This document shows positions 45,121 to 52,677 of a DNA stretch of 64,000 nucleotides, in pieces. The notes beneath the pieces were generated by a model. It was not told the DNA's origin and searched no databases. It saw nothing but the letters and a program-made list of their open reading frames with translations. The stretch is from Mesoterricola sediminis (GTDB lineage Bacteria > Acidobacteriota > Holophagae > Holophagales > Holophagaceae): assembly GCF_030295425.1 (NCBI RefSeq), contig NZ_AP027081.1, forward strand, positions 2,711,001 to 2,775,000. Reading direction: 5' to 3'. Within the stretch, counting starts at the first letter, position 1; every line of letters begins with the position of its first letter. The translations under genes and the position numbers were made by a program.

Positions 45121-46485
45121 ATGAAAAAATCGCAGGAAATCCGCGTGCAGCCCACCGATGTCTTCGACGTCCTAGGTCGGCATCTCCTGGTGGACGGGTT
45201 CCACATGGTGATGGACCTGGACAAGTCCAAGGGCTCGTGGATCGTCGACGCGCGGGACGGCAAGCGCTACCTCGACTTCTACACCTTCTTCGCCACCGCG
45301 CCCCTGGGCCACAACCATCCCCGCCTGCAGGAAGCGGCCTTCCAGGCCGAACTCGGCGCCATCGCCGTGAACAAGCCCGCCAACTCCGACATCTACACGA
45401 CGGCCTACGCGGAATGGGTTGAGACCTTCGCCACGAAGGCCGCCCCCGCCTACCTGCCCCACCTCTTCTGGATCGACGGCGGCGCGCTCGCGGTCGAGAA
45501 CGCCCTCAAGGCGGCCTTCGACTGGAAGGTCCGCAAGAACCTCGAGAAGGGCAGGCCCGAGAAGGGCAGCAAGGTCATCCACTTCAAGGAGGCCTTCCAC
45601 GGCCGCAGCGGCTACACGCTCAGCCTCACCAACACGGCCGACCCCCGCAAGTACCAGTACTTCCCCAAGTTCGACTGGCCCCGCATCCCCAATCCCAAGG
45701 TGACCTTCCCCCTCGACGCCGAGAACACGGCGCGGGTCGAGCAGATGGAGAAGGTGGCCCTGGCCCAGATCGAGGCCGTCGTGAGGCAGGACCCCGATGA
45801 GATCGCCTGCCTCATCATCGAGCCCATCCAGGGCGAGGGCGGCGACAACCACTTCCGCACCGAGTTCCTCCGGGAGCTCCGCAGGCTCGCCGACGAGCAC
45901 GAGTTCCTCCTCATCTTCGACGAGGTCCAGACCGGCTTCGGCGCCACCGGCAAGTGGTGGGCCCACCAGCACCACGACGTCCGCCCCGACATCATCGCCT
46001 TCGGCAAGAAGACCCAGTGCTGCGGCATCGCCGCCGGCGCCCGCCTCGACGAGGTCGACAGCGTCTTCAAGATCCCCAGCCGCATCAACAGCACGTGGGG
46101 CGGCAACCTCGTCGACATGGTCCGCGGCAAGCGCATCATCGACGTGATGGTCGAGGAGGACCTCGTGGGCCACTGCGCGAGGCAGGGCGAGCGGCTCCTC
46201 AAGGGCCTCGAGCAGATCCACCGCGACTTCCCCGAGTTCACCAGCAATCCGCGCGGCCGCGGCCTGTTCTGCGCCCTGGACATGTGCACCCCCGCCCTGC
46301 GGACGGCCACCGTCAGCAAGGCCCAGGACCTGGGCATGATCATCCTGAGCACCGGCCAGCAGGGCCTCCGCTTCCGGCCCGCCCTCAACCTGGCCACGGA
46401 GGACCTCGACCTGGGCGTCGAACTGCTGCACCGCAGCATCCAGCTCGCGGCCGAGTCCGTCCGCCCCCACATGGCCAAGGCGTAG
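45121..46485 (+). CDS. lat: L-lysine 6-transaminase (lysine epsilon-aminotransferase)
   Basis: 454 residues. Class III PLP aminotransferase with LAT-type features: the N-terminal LGRHLLVDGFHMVMDL, FFATAPLGHNHP, I-E-P-I-Q-G-E-G-G-D-N-H-F-R, F-D-E-V-Q-T-G (PLP Asp) and the PLP lysine in FGKKTQCCG (296/297). LAT moves the epsilon-amino group of L-lysine to 2-oxoglutarate, giving 2-aminoadipate 6-semialdehyde (piperideine-6-carboxylate). With hglS and a D-2-hydroxyglutarate dehydrogenase nearby this suggests lysine breakdown; the semialdehyde dehydrogenase and 2-aminoadipate aminotransferase are not in the window. Confidence 0.9.
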   Translation: MKKSQEIRVQPTDVFDVLGRHLLVDGFHMVMDLDKSKGSWIVDARDGKRYLDFYTFFATAPLGHNHPRLQEAAFQAELGAIAVNKPANSDIYTTAYAEWVETFATKAAPAYLPHLFWIDGGALAVENALKAAFDWKVRKNLEKGRPEKGSKVIHFKEAFHGRSGYTLSLTNTADPRKYQYFPKFDWPRIPNPKVTFPLDAENTARVEQMEKVALAQIEAVVRQDPDEIACLIIEPIQGEGGDNHFRTEFLRELRRLADEHEFLLIFDEVQTGFGATGKWWAHQHHDVRPDIIAFGKKTQCCGIAAGARLDEVDSVFKIPSRINSTWGGNLVDMVRGKRIIDVMVEEDLVGHCARQGERLLKGLEQIHRDFPEFTSNPRGRGLFCALDMCTPALRTATVSKAQDLGMIILSTGQQGLRFRPALNLATEDLDLGVELLHRSIQLAAESVRPHMAKA

Positions 46486-46488
46486 CCG

Positions 46489-46932
46489 GTGGAGGTCGAA
46501 CTCTACTGCGACGGCGCCTGTCTCGGCAATCCCGGCCCCGGCGGCTGGGCCTACCTCCTCCGGGTCCGCACCGACGCGGGCCCGAAGGAGAAGGAGGCCG
46601 CCGGCGCCGAGAAGGCCACCACGAACAACCGCATGGAGCTGATGGGGGCCATCATGGGCCTCCGCGCCCTGACCCGCCCCTGCACCGTGGACCTCTACTG
46701 CGACAGCCAGTACGTGGTGAAGGGCATCCAGTCCTGGATCAAGGGCTGGAAGGCCAAGGGCTGGCGCAAGGCCGACGGCAAGCCCGTGCTCAACGAGGAG
46801 CTCTGGCGGGAGCTGGACGCCCAGGTGGCCCGCCACAAGGTCACCGCCCACTGGGTGCGCGGCCACGCAGGCCACCCCGAGAACGAGCGCGTCGACCGCC
46901 TCGCCAGCGACGCCGCCAAGGGCGTCGCCTAG
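46489..46932 (+). CDS. rnhA: Ribonuclease HI
   Basis: 147 residues from a GTG at 46489, 3 bases after lat. Catalytic acids D8 (YCDGAC), E50 (NRMEL), D72 (YCDSQYV) and D136 (ERVDRLA) are all present, as is the basic protrusion [15 protein letters not shown]. It removes RNA from RNA-DNA hybrids. It is probably co-transcribed with lat. Its TAG stop lies directly before the CTAG target duplication of the mobile element that follows. Confidence 0.95.
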   Translation: MEVELYCDGACLGNPGPGGWAYLLRVRTDAGPKEKEAAGAEKATTNNRMELMGAIMGLRALTRPCTVDLYCDSQYVVKGIQSWIKGWKAKGWRKADGKPVLNEELWRELDAQVARHKVTAHWVRGHAGHPENERVDRLASDAAKGVA

Positions 46933-47104
46933 CTAGTGTGTGTTCGTAATCTAGGATAGTAATGGCTAATACCCATCCGTGCCGGAGCATGGAGGAGCTG
47001 GAATAGTGAGTCTGTGCTGCAGTGCCTGATGGCGCCGCGCATTCGCAGCATCCTATTGGAACGCGGAGGCGCGGAGGATCTCGCTGAGGCTCGCGGAGAA
47101 AGGA

Positions 47105-47194
47105 TCAAGCCCTTGTATGTATCACCCGCTTGATTCCACCGTCTTTGAAAGGCCACTGATGGAAATTGAGGAGCAGGCCGACCTCCATTCCGCC
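47105..47194 (-). pseudogene. C-terminal remnant of a GxxExxY protein gene
   Basis: On the minus strand this reads G-G-M-E-V-G-L-L-L-N-F-H then W-P-F-K-D-G-G-I-K-R-V-I-H, the usual C-terminal pattern of GxxExxY proteins, ending at TGA 47107-47105. It is separated from the upstream part (48271-48370) by IS-A. Rejoining the two parts at the target site gives a frame change and lacks ~20 expected residues, so the gene was already damaged or was damaged on insertion. Confidence 0.6.
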
Positions 47195-47254
47195 TTAGAA
47201 GTGGTAACAAAACCAGTGCTTTCCGCCGGCGATTACCATGCTTCATCTCCTCCA

Positions 47255-47381
47255 TCCCGACCATCGGCGTTCATCCCTGTTACGCAGGGCCGAGGCATAG
47301 ATGGGTCGGCGCATGTAATGGGCGCACCGACCCATGCCATCGCTGGCCCTGCGTAACAGGGATGAACGCCGATGGTTGGGA
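47255..47381. repeat. Long inverted repeat (about 57-nt arms) inside IS-A
   Basis: Arm 1 (47255-47312) and arm 2 (47322-47381) are complementary, almost perfectly over the outer 36 bases (core CATCGGCGTTCATCCCTGTT then ACGCAGGGCC) and again in ATGGGTCGG-C/T-GC near the apex. The apex loop is about 10 bases. It lies downstream of the transposase stop. It may be a terminator, a protective hairpin or a small palindromic element that moved into IS-A. Confidence 0.8.
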
Positions 47382-47416
47382 TCAACGGGGATAGGGCTGG
47401 GGCTACTTCCAGCGCA

Positions 47417-48213
47417 TTACCATCCCAGGGCAGAGAAGCAGATGAGGCTGGCTGCAACCTTGAGGAAGGCTAGGTGGATATCGGCCCGCCTTTCGTAACG
47501 AACCATGAGGCGCCTGAAGTGCTTGAACCACGCGAAGGTCCGCTCGACTACCCAGCGATGCTTGCCAAGTTTCTCTGCGGTCTCGACCCCTCGCCGTGCA
47601 ATGCGGGAGAGCATGCCCCGGACTTTGCAGGCCACCCGGCAGCGGCGGAAGTCGTACGCCTTGTCGGCGTGCAGTTTCCTGAAACGCCGGCGGGGGCGCC
47701 CACGACCATGGCGAATCCCTGGCACCGCATCGATCAGCTTCTCGAATGGGACCGAGTCATGCTGGTTCGCAGGCCCCACCAGCACGGCCATCGGGATGCC
47801 ATTGGCATCGGTGATCAGGTGGTGCTTGGTCCCGTTCTTCCCTCGATCCGTGGGGTTCGGGCCGATCGCTTGGCCCCCCTTTTTGCCCTGATGCTCGAAG
47901 CATCCAGGGCGCCGCGCTCCCAATCGATTCGGCCTGCGTCGTTCAACTCCTCAAGCAGGATTCGATGGAGGTCGTCCCACACGCCGAGGTCATGCCACTC
48001 CTGGAGTCGGCGCCAGCATGTCATGCCACTGCCGCAGCCCATCTCCTTCGGCAGATCCGCCCAGCGGATGCCTGTCTTCAGGACGAACAGGATTCCCCGC
48101 AAGGCGTTGGGGTTGGGCACAGGAGGCCGCCCTCCCTTCGGCTTCGGCACGGGCGGAGGCAAAAGCGGAGCGATGCGTTCCCAGAGCTCAGAGGGCAAGA
48201 TTTCTCGGGCCAT
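47417..48213 (-). CDS. IS-A transposase (IS5 family), two frames joined by -1 frameshift
   Basis: Frame 1 (48213 to 47815, 132 codons; MAREILPSELWERIAPLLPP, DUF4096 domain) and frame 2 (stop at 47417) overlap. The run A5G6 (plus-strand 47874-47884) lies in the overlap, with frame 2 at -1, so programmed slippage would give one protein of about 265 residues. The DDE residues are split: first D in A-L-D-A-S-S (frame 1), then HADKAYD and VVERTFAWFKHFRRL (frame 2). It should catalyse cut-and-paste or copy-type transposition of IS-A. Frame 2 alone has no convincing start. Confidence 0.88.
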
Positions 48214-48270
48214 CCAAGTACACTATGCACTCTTTCCTTGATGTACAAGGGGTTTTGTTACCACTTCTTA

Positions 48271-48370
48271 GCCTCCACGACCACGAGGTCGTCAACCAGC
48301 AAATCCAGCCGGTAGGCCCGCTCAACCACAAGCCCCCTCCACTCGATATCCAGGGGCAGGTTCCAGGAGC
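48271..48370 (-). pseudogene. Central remnant of a GxxExxY (PD-(D/E)XK-like) protein gene
   Basis: The minus strand encodes W-N-L-P-L-D-I-E-W-R-G-L-V-V then E-R-A-Y-R-L-D-L-L-V-D-D-L-V-V-V-E-A-K, the core of GxxExxY proteins including the D...ExK nuclease-like triad. The N-terminal third, with the name-giving GxxExxY motif, is missing: the flanking CGCGGAG repeat begins where it should be. IS-A is inserted directly after the E-A-K codons. It cannot be functional. Confidence 0.65.
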
Positions 48371-48457
48371 GCTTTCCTCCGCGACCCTCTGCGAGATCCT
48401 CCGCGCCTCCGCGTTTCATAGGATCAATGAGGATCCGGAACGCTTGTCACCCTCCGC

Positions 48458-49212
48458 TCATAGCCTCAGCCAGATCACGATGCAGGCCAAAGCCACCTGG
48501 GCTGAGAAACTTCGCGCCGTTTTGTCGAACCTGGTGGCCAGCGCCCTGAACTGTTTGAGCTTGGCGAACCCATGCTCGATGGCATGGCGGGCCTTGTATA
48601 GGTGTGAGTCCCAGGCCGCCGGATTCTTGCGCCGGGGATGAGGTGGGATGACGGCTGTCGCACCCATGGCCTCGATCGCCTTCCTTACCGGGTTCCCATC
48701 GTAGGCCCGATCTCCGAACACGTACTCTGCCTGCCAACCGCACAGCAATCCTTCAGCAGACCGGCTTTCATGGGCTTGCCCCGGAGTGACCAGGAAATCC
48801 AAAGGATTACCGTGGGCATCGCAGATCAAATGGATCTTGGTCGAGCATCCACCCCGAGATCGTCCGAGCGCCTGGTTCCAGAGCCCCCCCTTTTGCCTGC
48901 TGAAGGTTGATGAGCGCGAATGATGGTGCCATCCAGCATGACCCACTCCAGGTCGGCTTCCTTGCGCAGGAACTCCAGGATCCTTTGCCACACGCCGCGC
49001 TTGGTCCAGGCCTCAAATCGCGTGTACACGCTTGTCCAAGGTCCAAATTCCTCCGGCAGGTCCCTCCACGGCGCCCCAGTCCTGTGCCTCCACAGGATCG
49101 CCTCCACCATGGGACGGTTGGGGTGACGGGATCGCCCCATCCCTCCACGCTCTGGCGGAAGGAGCGGTTCAAGCTTTGCCCACATGGCATCGGTCAGGAA
49201 ACTTCTCGGCAT
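48458..49212 (-). CDS. IS-B transposase (IS5 family), two frames joined by -1 frameshift
   Basis: Frame 1 starts at ATG 49212 (MPRSFLTDAMWAKLEPLLPP, DUF4096-type) and runs to 48826; frame 2 ends at 48458. The slippery run A4G7 (plus-strand 48884-48894) lies in the overlap with frame 2 at -1, as in IS-A, giving about 250 residues. DDE residues: W-V-M-L-D-G-T-I-I (frame 1), VFGDRAYDG and A-I-E-H-G-F-A-K-L-K (frame 2). It is only distantly similar to the IS-A transposase. All motifs are intact, but the left end of its element is now 1.4 kb away. Confidence 0.85.
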
Positions 49213-49300
49213 CGTTACCCCAGGAAAATTCGTGGTGTACGAGCCTTTACGTATGAGTACAAGTTAACTATTTACCTAATCTATAGATTCCGAACACAGC

Positions 49301-49810
49301 CTAGCCGCTGATGGACTGGATGGCCCGGTTCCAGAGTTCCTGGGGATCCTCAGCCATCAGCCAGTCCGGGTTCAGGGGAACGCGGGCCCAGGCCCCCTCC
49401 TGGAGCTCCTGGTCCAGCTGGCCGGGGCCCCAGCCCGCGTAGCCCAGGAAGAGCCGGAAGCTCGCCTTGGGCTCGATGAGCAGCGACTCCAGCAGGTCCT
49501 TGCGGTAGCTGATGAAATCCGTGAAGTCCAGGACCGTGTCCTCGGCCTCCGGGAGGCCGCCCCGCACGAGGATGACGCCCCGCTGGGGATCCACGGGGCC
49601 GCCGCGCCAGGCGGTGGCCTCCGGGTCGCCGTCGAAGGCGAGACGGCTTTCCTGGCAGATCTGCTGGAGGGTCACCGGGAGCGGGCGATTGAGGATCACG
49701 CCCATGGCCCCGTTCTCGTCGTGCTCCACGAGGAGCACCACGGAATGCAGGAAGTTCGGGTCCAGCAGGAGCGGACTCGCCACGAGCAGGCATGGGGCCA
49801 GTTGACTCAT
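49301..49810 (-). CDS. yqgE: YqgE/AlgH family protein (UPF0301)
   Basis: 169 residues from ATG 49810 (MSQLAPCLLVASPLLLDPNF; longer open frame rejected). UPF0301 pattern: L-L-V-A-S-P-L-L-L-D-P-N-F, V-V-L-L-V-E-H-D-E-N-G-A-M-G-V-I-L-N-R-P, W-R-G-G-P-V, and LFLGYAGWGPGQLDQEL. Function unclear; AlgH was linked to alginate regulation. TATCAT lies 6 bases before the ATG. The stop codon TAG lies within the CTAG target duplication of IS-B, so the coding sequence was left whole. Confidence 0.92.
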   Translation of the reverse strand: MSQLAPCLLVASPLLLDPNFLHSVVLLVEHDENGAMGVILNRPLPVTLQQICQESRLAFDGDPEATAWRGGPVDPQRGVILVRGGLPEAEDTVLDFTDFISYRKDLLESLLIEPKASFRLFLGYAGWGPGQLDQELQEGAWARVPLNPDWLMAEDPQELWNRAIQSISG

Positions 49811-49816
49811 GCCCCG

Positions 49817-49822
49817 ATGATA
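49817..49822 (-). promoter_or_regulatory. -10-like TATCAT, 6 bases before yqgE (leaderless promoter candidate)
   Basis: On the minus strand TATCAT, then CGGGGC, then ATG 49810. It lies back to back with the box for the divergent membrane-protein gene; the start codons are only 30 bases apart. Confidence 0.45.
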
Positions 49823-49828
49823 ACGCGC

Positions 49829-49834
49829 TACCCT
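49829..49834 (+). promoter_or_regulatory. -10-like TACCCT, 6 bases before the membrane-protein gene (leaderless promoter candidate)
   Basis: TACCCT, then CATGGA, then ATG 49841. There is no room for a Shine-Dalgarno sequence between this box and the start. Confidence 0.35.
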
Positions 49835-49840
49835 CATGGA

Positions 49841-50563
49841 ATGACCAAGTCCCCCGCTCCCGACATGGCCTGTTTCCCCGAAGGCCTCCGCCTCCTGGCC
49901 CGCAGGCCGCAGGTCACCCTGGCCCTGGCCGCCCTGGGGGCCGTCCTGGGCGCCCTGCCGCCGGTGCTCCAGATCCTGGCCGGCCTGCCCGACCGGGATA
50001 TCGTCCACGGCGCCCTGGCCTTCGTCGGGCTCTTCCCCCTGGAGATGTACTTCGTGCCCCGCTTCCTCGTCGAGGCGGACGCCTGGATGGGCGGCCAGGA
50101 ACCGGAGGGGGGCTGGCAGGCCCGCTTCGACGCGCGGTGGGTGCCCGCCATGGTCTGCCGCCTGGTTCTCTACGCGGCCATCGCCCTGGGCATGGCGGCC
50201 TTCCTCCTCCCCGGCATCTTCGTGCTCACCGCCTTCGGCTGGGCCCCCCTGCGGGTGCTGCTCCGGGGCGAGCGCCTGGGCGACGCGGCCCGGGGCAGCC
50301 TCGCCCTGATGGTGCGGGCGTGGCGGCGGGTGATCCCGGTGATCCTCGCCGTCGCCGCCATCTTCATGGCCTATTTGCTGGTCGGCTCCTTGGCCCTCGG
50401 CTCCAAGGGGGGCGAGCCCACCGCCTGGATCCGGCTCACCCACCCGGGGATATGGGCCATCAATTTCCTTGGCACCCTCGTGAACCTCTATACGAGCGCC
50501 GTGCTCCTGGCCCTCTTCCGGAAACTCGAGGTCCCCGACCCCGTCCCCGGCGCCACGGAATGA
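49841..50563 (+). CDS. Multi-pass inner-membrane protein of unknown function
   Basis: 240 residues from ATG 49841 (an upstream open frame overlaps yqgE and is rejected). About five hydrophobic helices: ~25-47, 57-75, 105-140 (with L-L-P-G-I-F-V-L-T-A-F-G-W-A-P), 165-185 and 205-225. The layout, with P-G-I-F-V and an A-W-R-R-V-I-P-V-I-L segment, resembles small YciC/DUF975-like membrane proteins, but I cannot name a family with confidence. Divergent from yqgE. A short AT-rich tail (50565-50595) separates it from the kinase gene. Confidence 0.75.
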   Translation: MTKSPAPDMACFPEGLRLLARRPQVTLALAALGAVLGALPPVLQILAGLPDRDIVHGALAFVGLFPLEMYFVPRFLVEADAWMGGQEPEGGWQARFDARWVPAMVCRLVLYAAIALGMAAFLLPGIFVLTAFGWAPLRVLLRGERLGDAARGSLALMVRAWRRVIPVILAVAAIFMAYLLVGSLALGSKGGEPTAWIRLTHPGIWAINFLGTLVNLYTSAVLLALFRKLEVPDPVPGATE

Positions 50564-50655
50564 ACAACCTCTTATTTATCATGAATTTATAGCTGAGAAA
50601 GGGTCGCAGACGGCCCCCGCCGGGGTCATACTCCGCGGTGGGAAGCGGATGCCCC

Positions 50656-52677
50656 ATGCGGAAGCCCCTCTCCAGACCCCTCGCCCCGGCCGGCCCCGAA
50701 TCGGCGGTCCCACCCCTGGCGGCCCGGGTCCTCGCGGACTTCCAGGGCCTGCTCGCCCAGGTCTCGGACTACGCCGTCTTCATGCTGGACCCCCAGGGGC
50801 GTATCCTCACCTGGAACGAGGGCGCCCGCCGGATCAAGGGCTGGGAGGCGCAGGAGGTGCTGGGCCGCCATTTCTCCCTGCTCTACGCCGAGGAGGACGC
50901 CGCCCTGGGCAAGCCGGCCATGGAGCTGAGCCTCGCCGAGGCCTGCGGCACCTACCAGGAGGAGGGATGGCGGGTCCGGAAGGACGGCGCCCGCTTCATG
51001 GCCCACGTGGTCATCACCTCCATCCGGGGCCGGGACGGGGCCCTGGAGGGCTTCCTCAAGATCAGCCGGGACCTCACGCCCCAGCGCGAGGTGGAGGCCC
51101 GGCTCCGGGACCTGGCCCGGAGCCTGGAGGAGACCGTCGCCCGGCGCACCCGGGAGCTGCAGGAGAGCGAGGCGCGCCTCCAGGGCTTCGTCCGCCACGC
51201 CACGGCGGCCATCGCCTTCAAGGGGACCGACCGCCGCTACCTCCTCGTCAATGCCGCCCGGGAGGCCCTCATGGCCCGGCCCGCTGCCGAGATCCTGGGC
51301 CACACGGACCTGGAGGCCATGCCCCCGGGCGTGGGGGAGCGGCTGGACCGGGAGGACAGCCAGGTCATCGCCACCGGGCGCTCCCTCCAGGCCGAGGAAC
51401 GCTGGGTCCACGGGGACGGCAGCACCCACGACTACATCACCCTGAAGTTCCCCCTGGCGGGGGCGGACGGGGCGAACTGGGGCATCGGCATCCTCAGCAC
51501 CGACATCACCGAGCGCAAGGCCGCCGAACAGGCCCACCTGCAGAGCCAGAAGCTGGAGAGCCTGGGCGTCCTGGCCGGGGGCATCGCCCACGATTTCAAC
51601 AACCTCCTGGGGGCCATCCTGGGGAACCTGGGCATGGTCCAGATGGACCTGCCCCCGGAGGCGCCCGAGCAGCAGCGCCTGGAGACGATCGAACGCCTCC
51701 TGGCCAAGGCCACCGGCCTCGCGCGCCAGATGCTGGCCTACTCCGGGCGCGGCTCCTTCGAGATCCGCCCCCTGGACCTGAACGGCCTGGTCAAGGAGAT
51801 GACCCACCTCCTGTCCATCTCCATCTCCAAGAAGGTGGCCATCCGCTTCGCCCTGGACGCGGGGATCCCGTCCGTGTCGGCCGACGCGGCGCAGCTCCAG
51901 CAGGTGATCATGAACCTGGTGATCAACGCCTCGGACGCCATCGGGGAGCGCGCCGGCACCATCACCCTCCGGACGGGGAGCACGAACGCGGACGCCGACT
52001 ACCTGCGCCGCGCCTTCCCCGGCCAGGAGCTCCTCCCGGGGACCTACGTGCTGCTGGAGGTCACCGACGACGGGTCCGGCATGAGCGCCGAGACGCAGAA
52101 GCGGATCTTCGAGCCCTTCTTCACCACGAAGTTCACCGGCCGCGGCCTGGGGCTCTCGGCCATCCTGGGCATCGTGAAGGGGCACGGGGGCGCCATCCGC
52201 GTCTATTCGGAGCCGGGCCGCGGCACCACGTTCAAGCTCCTGTTCCCCGCCGGCCAGGGCGGGCACGCCGCGCCCCAGCCTGTCGCGGCGGGGCCGGGCG
52301 CCTTCCACGGGATGGGAACCGTCCTCGTCGTGGACGACGAGGAGAGCATCCGGGCCATGGCCTCGGGGCTCCTGGTCCACATGGGCTTCGACGCCCTCCC
52401 GGCCGCGGACGGCCTGGAGGCCCTGCTGCTCTTCGAGACCCACCGCGCCGACATCCGCCTCGTCCTGCTGGACCTGACCATGCCCCACCTGGACGGGGCC
52501 GAGACCTTCGCCGCCCTCCGCGCCCGGGGCTGCGAGGTGCCCGTGCTGCTGAGCAGCGGGTACAACGAGCGGGAGGCGGTGGACCGCTTCAAGGACCACG
52601 GCCTGGCGGGCTTCCTTCAGAAGCCCTACCGGGCCGCGGATTTCATGGAGGCCATCAAGCGGGCCCTGACTACTTGA
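50656..52677 (+). CDS. Hybrid sensor histidine kinase (PAS-PAS-HisKA-HATPase-receiver)
   Basis: 673 residues from ATG 50656; GTG 50638 is an in-frame alternative with CATACT five bases upstream. No membrane helix, so it is cytoplasmic. PAS 1 (about 35-145; DYAVFMLDPQGRILTWNEGA), coiled coil, PAS 2 (about 170-290), HisKA with the phospho-His in GGIAHDFNNLLGA, HATPase with VINASDAIGE, DDGSGMSAE and G-L-G-L-S-A-I-L-G, and a C-terminal receiver (about 555-670; V-V-D-D-E-E, phospho-Asp in L-L-D-L-T-M-P, Lys in Q-K-P). Signal and output partner are unknown. Its end overlaps the convergent oxidoreductase gene by 8 bases. Confidence 0.92.
   Translation: MRKPLSRPLAPAGPESAVPPLAARVLADFQGLLAQVSDYAVFMLDPQGRILTWNEGARRIKGWEAQEVLGRHFSLLYAEEDAALGKPAMELSLAEACGTYQEEGWRVRKDGARFMAHVVITSIRGRDGALEGFLKISRDLTPQREVEARLRDLARSLEETVARRTRELQESEARLQGFVRHATAAIAFKGTDRRYLLVNAAREALMARPAAEILGHTDLEAMPPGVGERLDREDSQVIATGRSLQAEERWVHGDGSTHDYITLKFPLAGADGANWGIGILSTDITERKAAEQAHLQSQKLESLGVLAGGIAHDFNNLLGAILGNLGMVQMDLPPEAPEQQRLETIERLLAKATGLARQMLAYSGRGSFEIRPLDLNGLVKEMTHLLSISISKKVAIRFALDAGIPSVSADAAQLQQVIMNLVINASDAIGERAGTITLRTGSTNADADYLRRAFPGQELLPGTYVLLEVTDDGSGMSAETQKRIFEPFFTTKFTGRGLGLSAILGIVKGHGGAIRVYSEPGRGTTFKLLFPAGQGGHAAPQPVAAGPGAFHGMGTVLVVDDEESIRAMASGLLVHMGFDALPAADGLEALLLFETHRADIRLVLLDLTMPHLDGAETFAALRARGCEVPVLLSSGYNEREAVDRFKDHGLAGFLQKPYRAADFMEAIKRALTT

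Larger units (their letters stand above)
47198..48267 (-). mobile_element. IS-A: complete IS5-family insertion sequence (1070 bp)
   Basis: Perfect terminal inverted repeats of at least 17 bp (GAAGTGGTAACAAAACC at 47198-47214 and its complement at 48251-48267) with a 3-base TTA duplication on each side (47195-47197, 48268-48270). A 3-base TNA duplication fits the IS1031-like branch of the IS5 family. It carries a two-frame transposase and, between the left end and the transposase stop, a long hairpin (47255-47381). It interrupts a GxxExxY gene remnant. The perfect ends suggest recent insertion. Confidence 0.9.
47047..48427. repeat. Inverted CGCGGAG-type repeats flanking a GxxExxY remnant
   Basis: Left copy 47047-47106 and right copy 48371-48427 are inverted to each other. 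Both start ATCCTAT, followed after 3-4 bases by ACGCGGAGGCGCGGAGGAT and then CTCGC, with a further CGCGGAG. They lie immediately outside the two halves of the GxxExxY remnant. Together they look like the ends of a repeat-bounded cassette inserted in the tail of IS-B. No clear target duplication was seen. Confidence 0.65.
46937..49300 (-). mobile_element. IS-B: IS5-family element interrupted by other mobile DNA
   Basis: The outer ends are imperfect inverted repeats: TGTGTTCGTAATCTA from 46939 and, on the other strand from 49298, TGTGTTCGGAATCTA (14 of 15 match). They are flanked by CTAG on both sides (46933-46936 and 49301-49304), the YTAR-type 4-base target duplication expected for IS5 elements. 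The transposase (48458-49212) lies at the right-hand end. Between its stop and the left end sits about 1.4 kb of other mobile DNA (47047-48427), so the intact element would have been about 1 kb. Insertion was exactly between the convergent stops of rnhA and yqgE. Confidence 0.8.

Noticed and set aside
48018-48641. Plus-strand open frame across the IS-A right end and GxxExxY remnant
   Set aside because: Crosses an insertion boundary and runs antisense to the transposase; no family resemblance.
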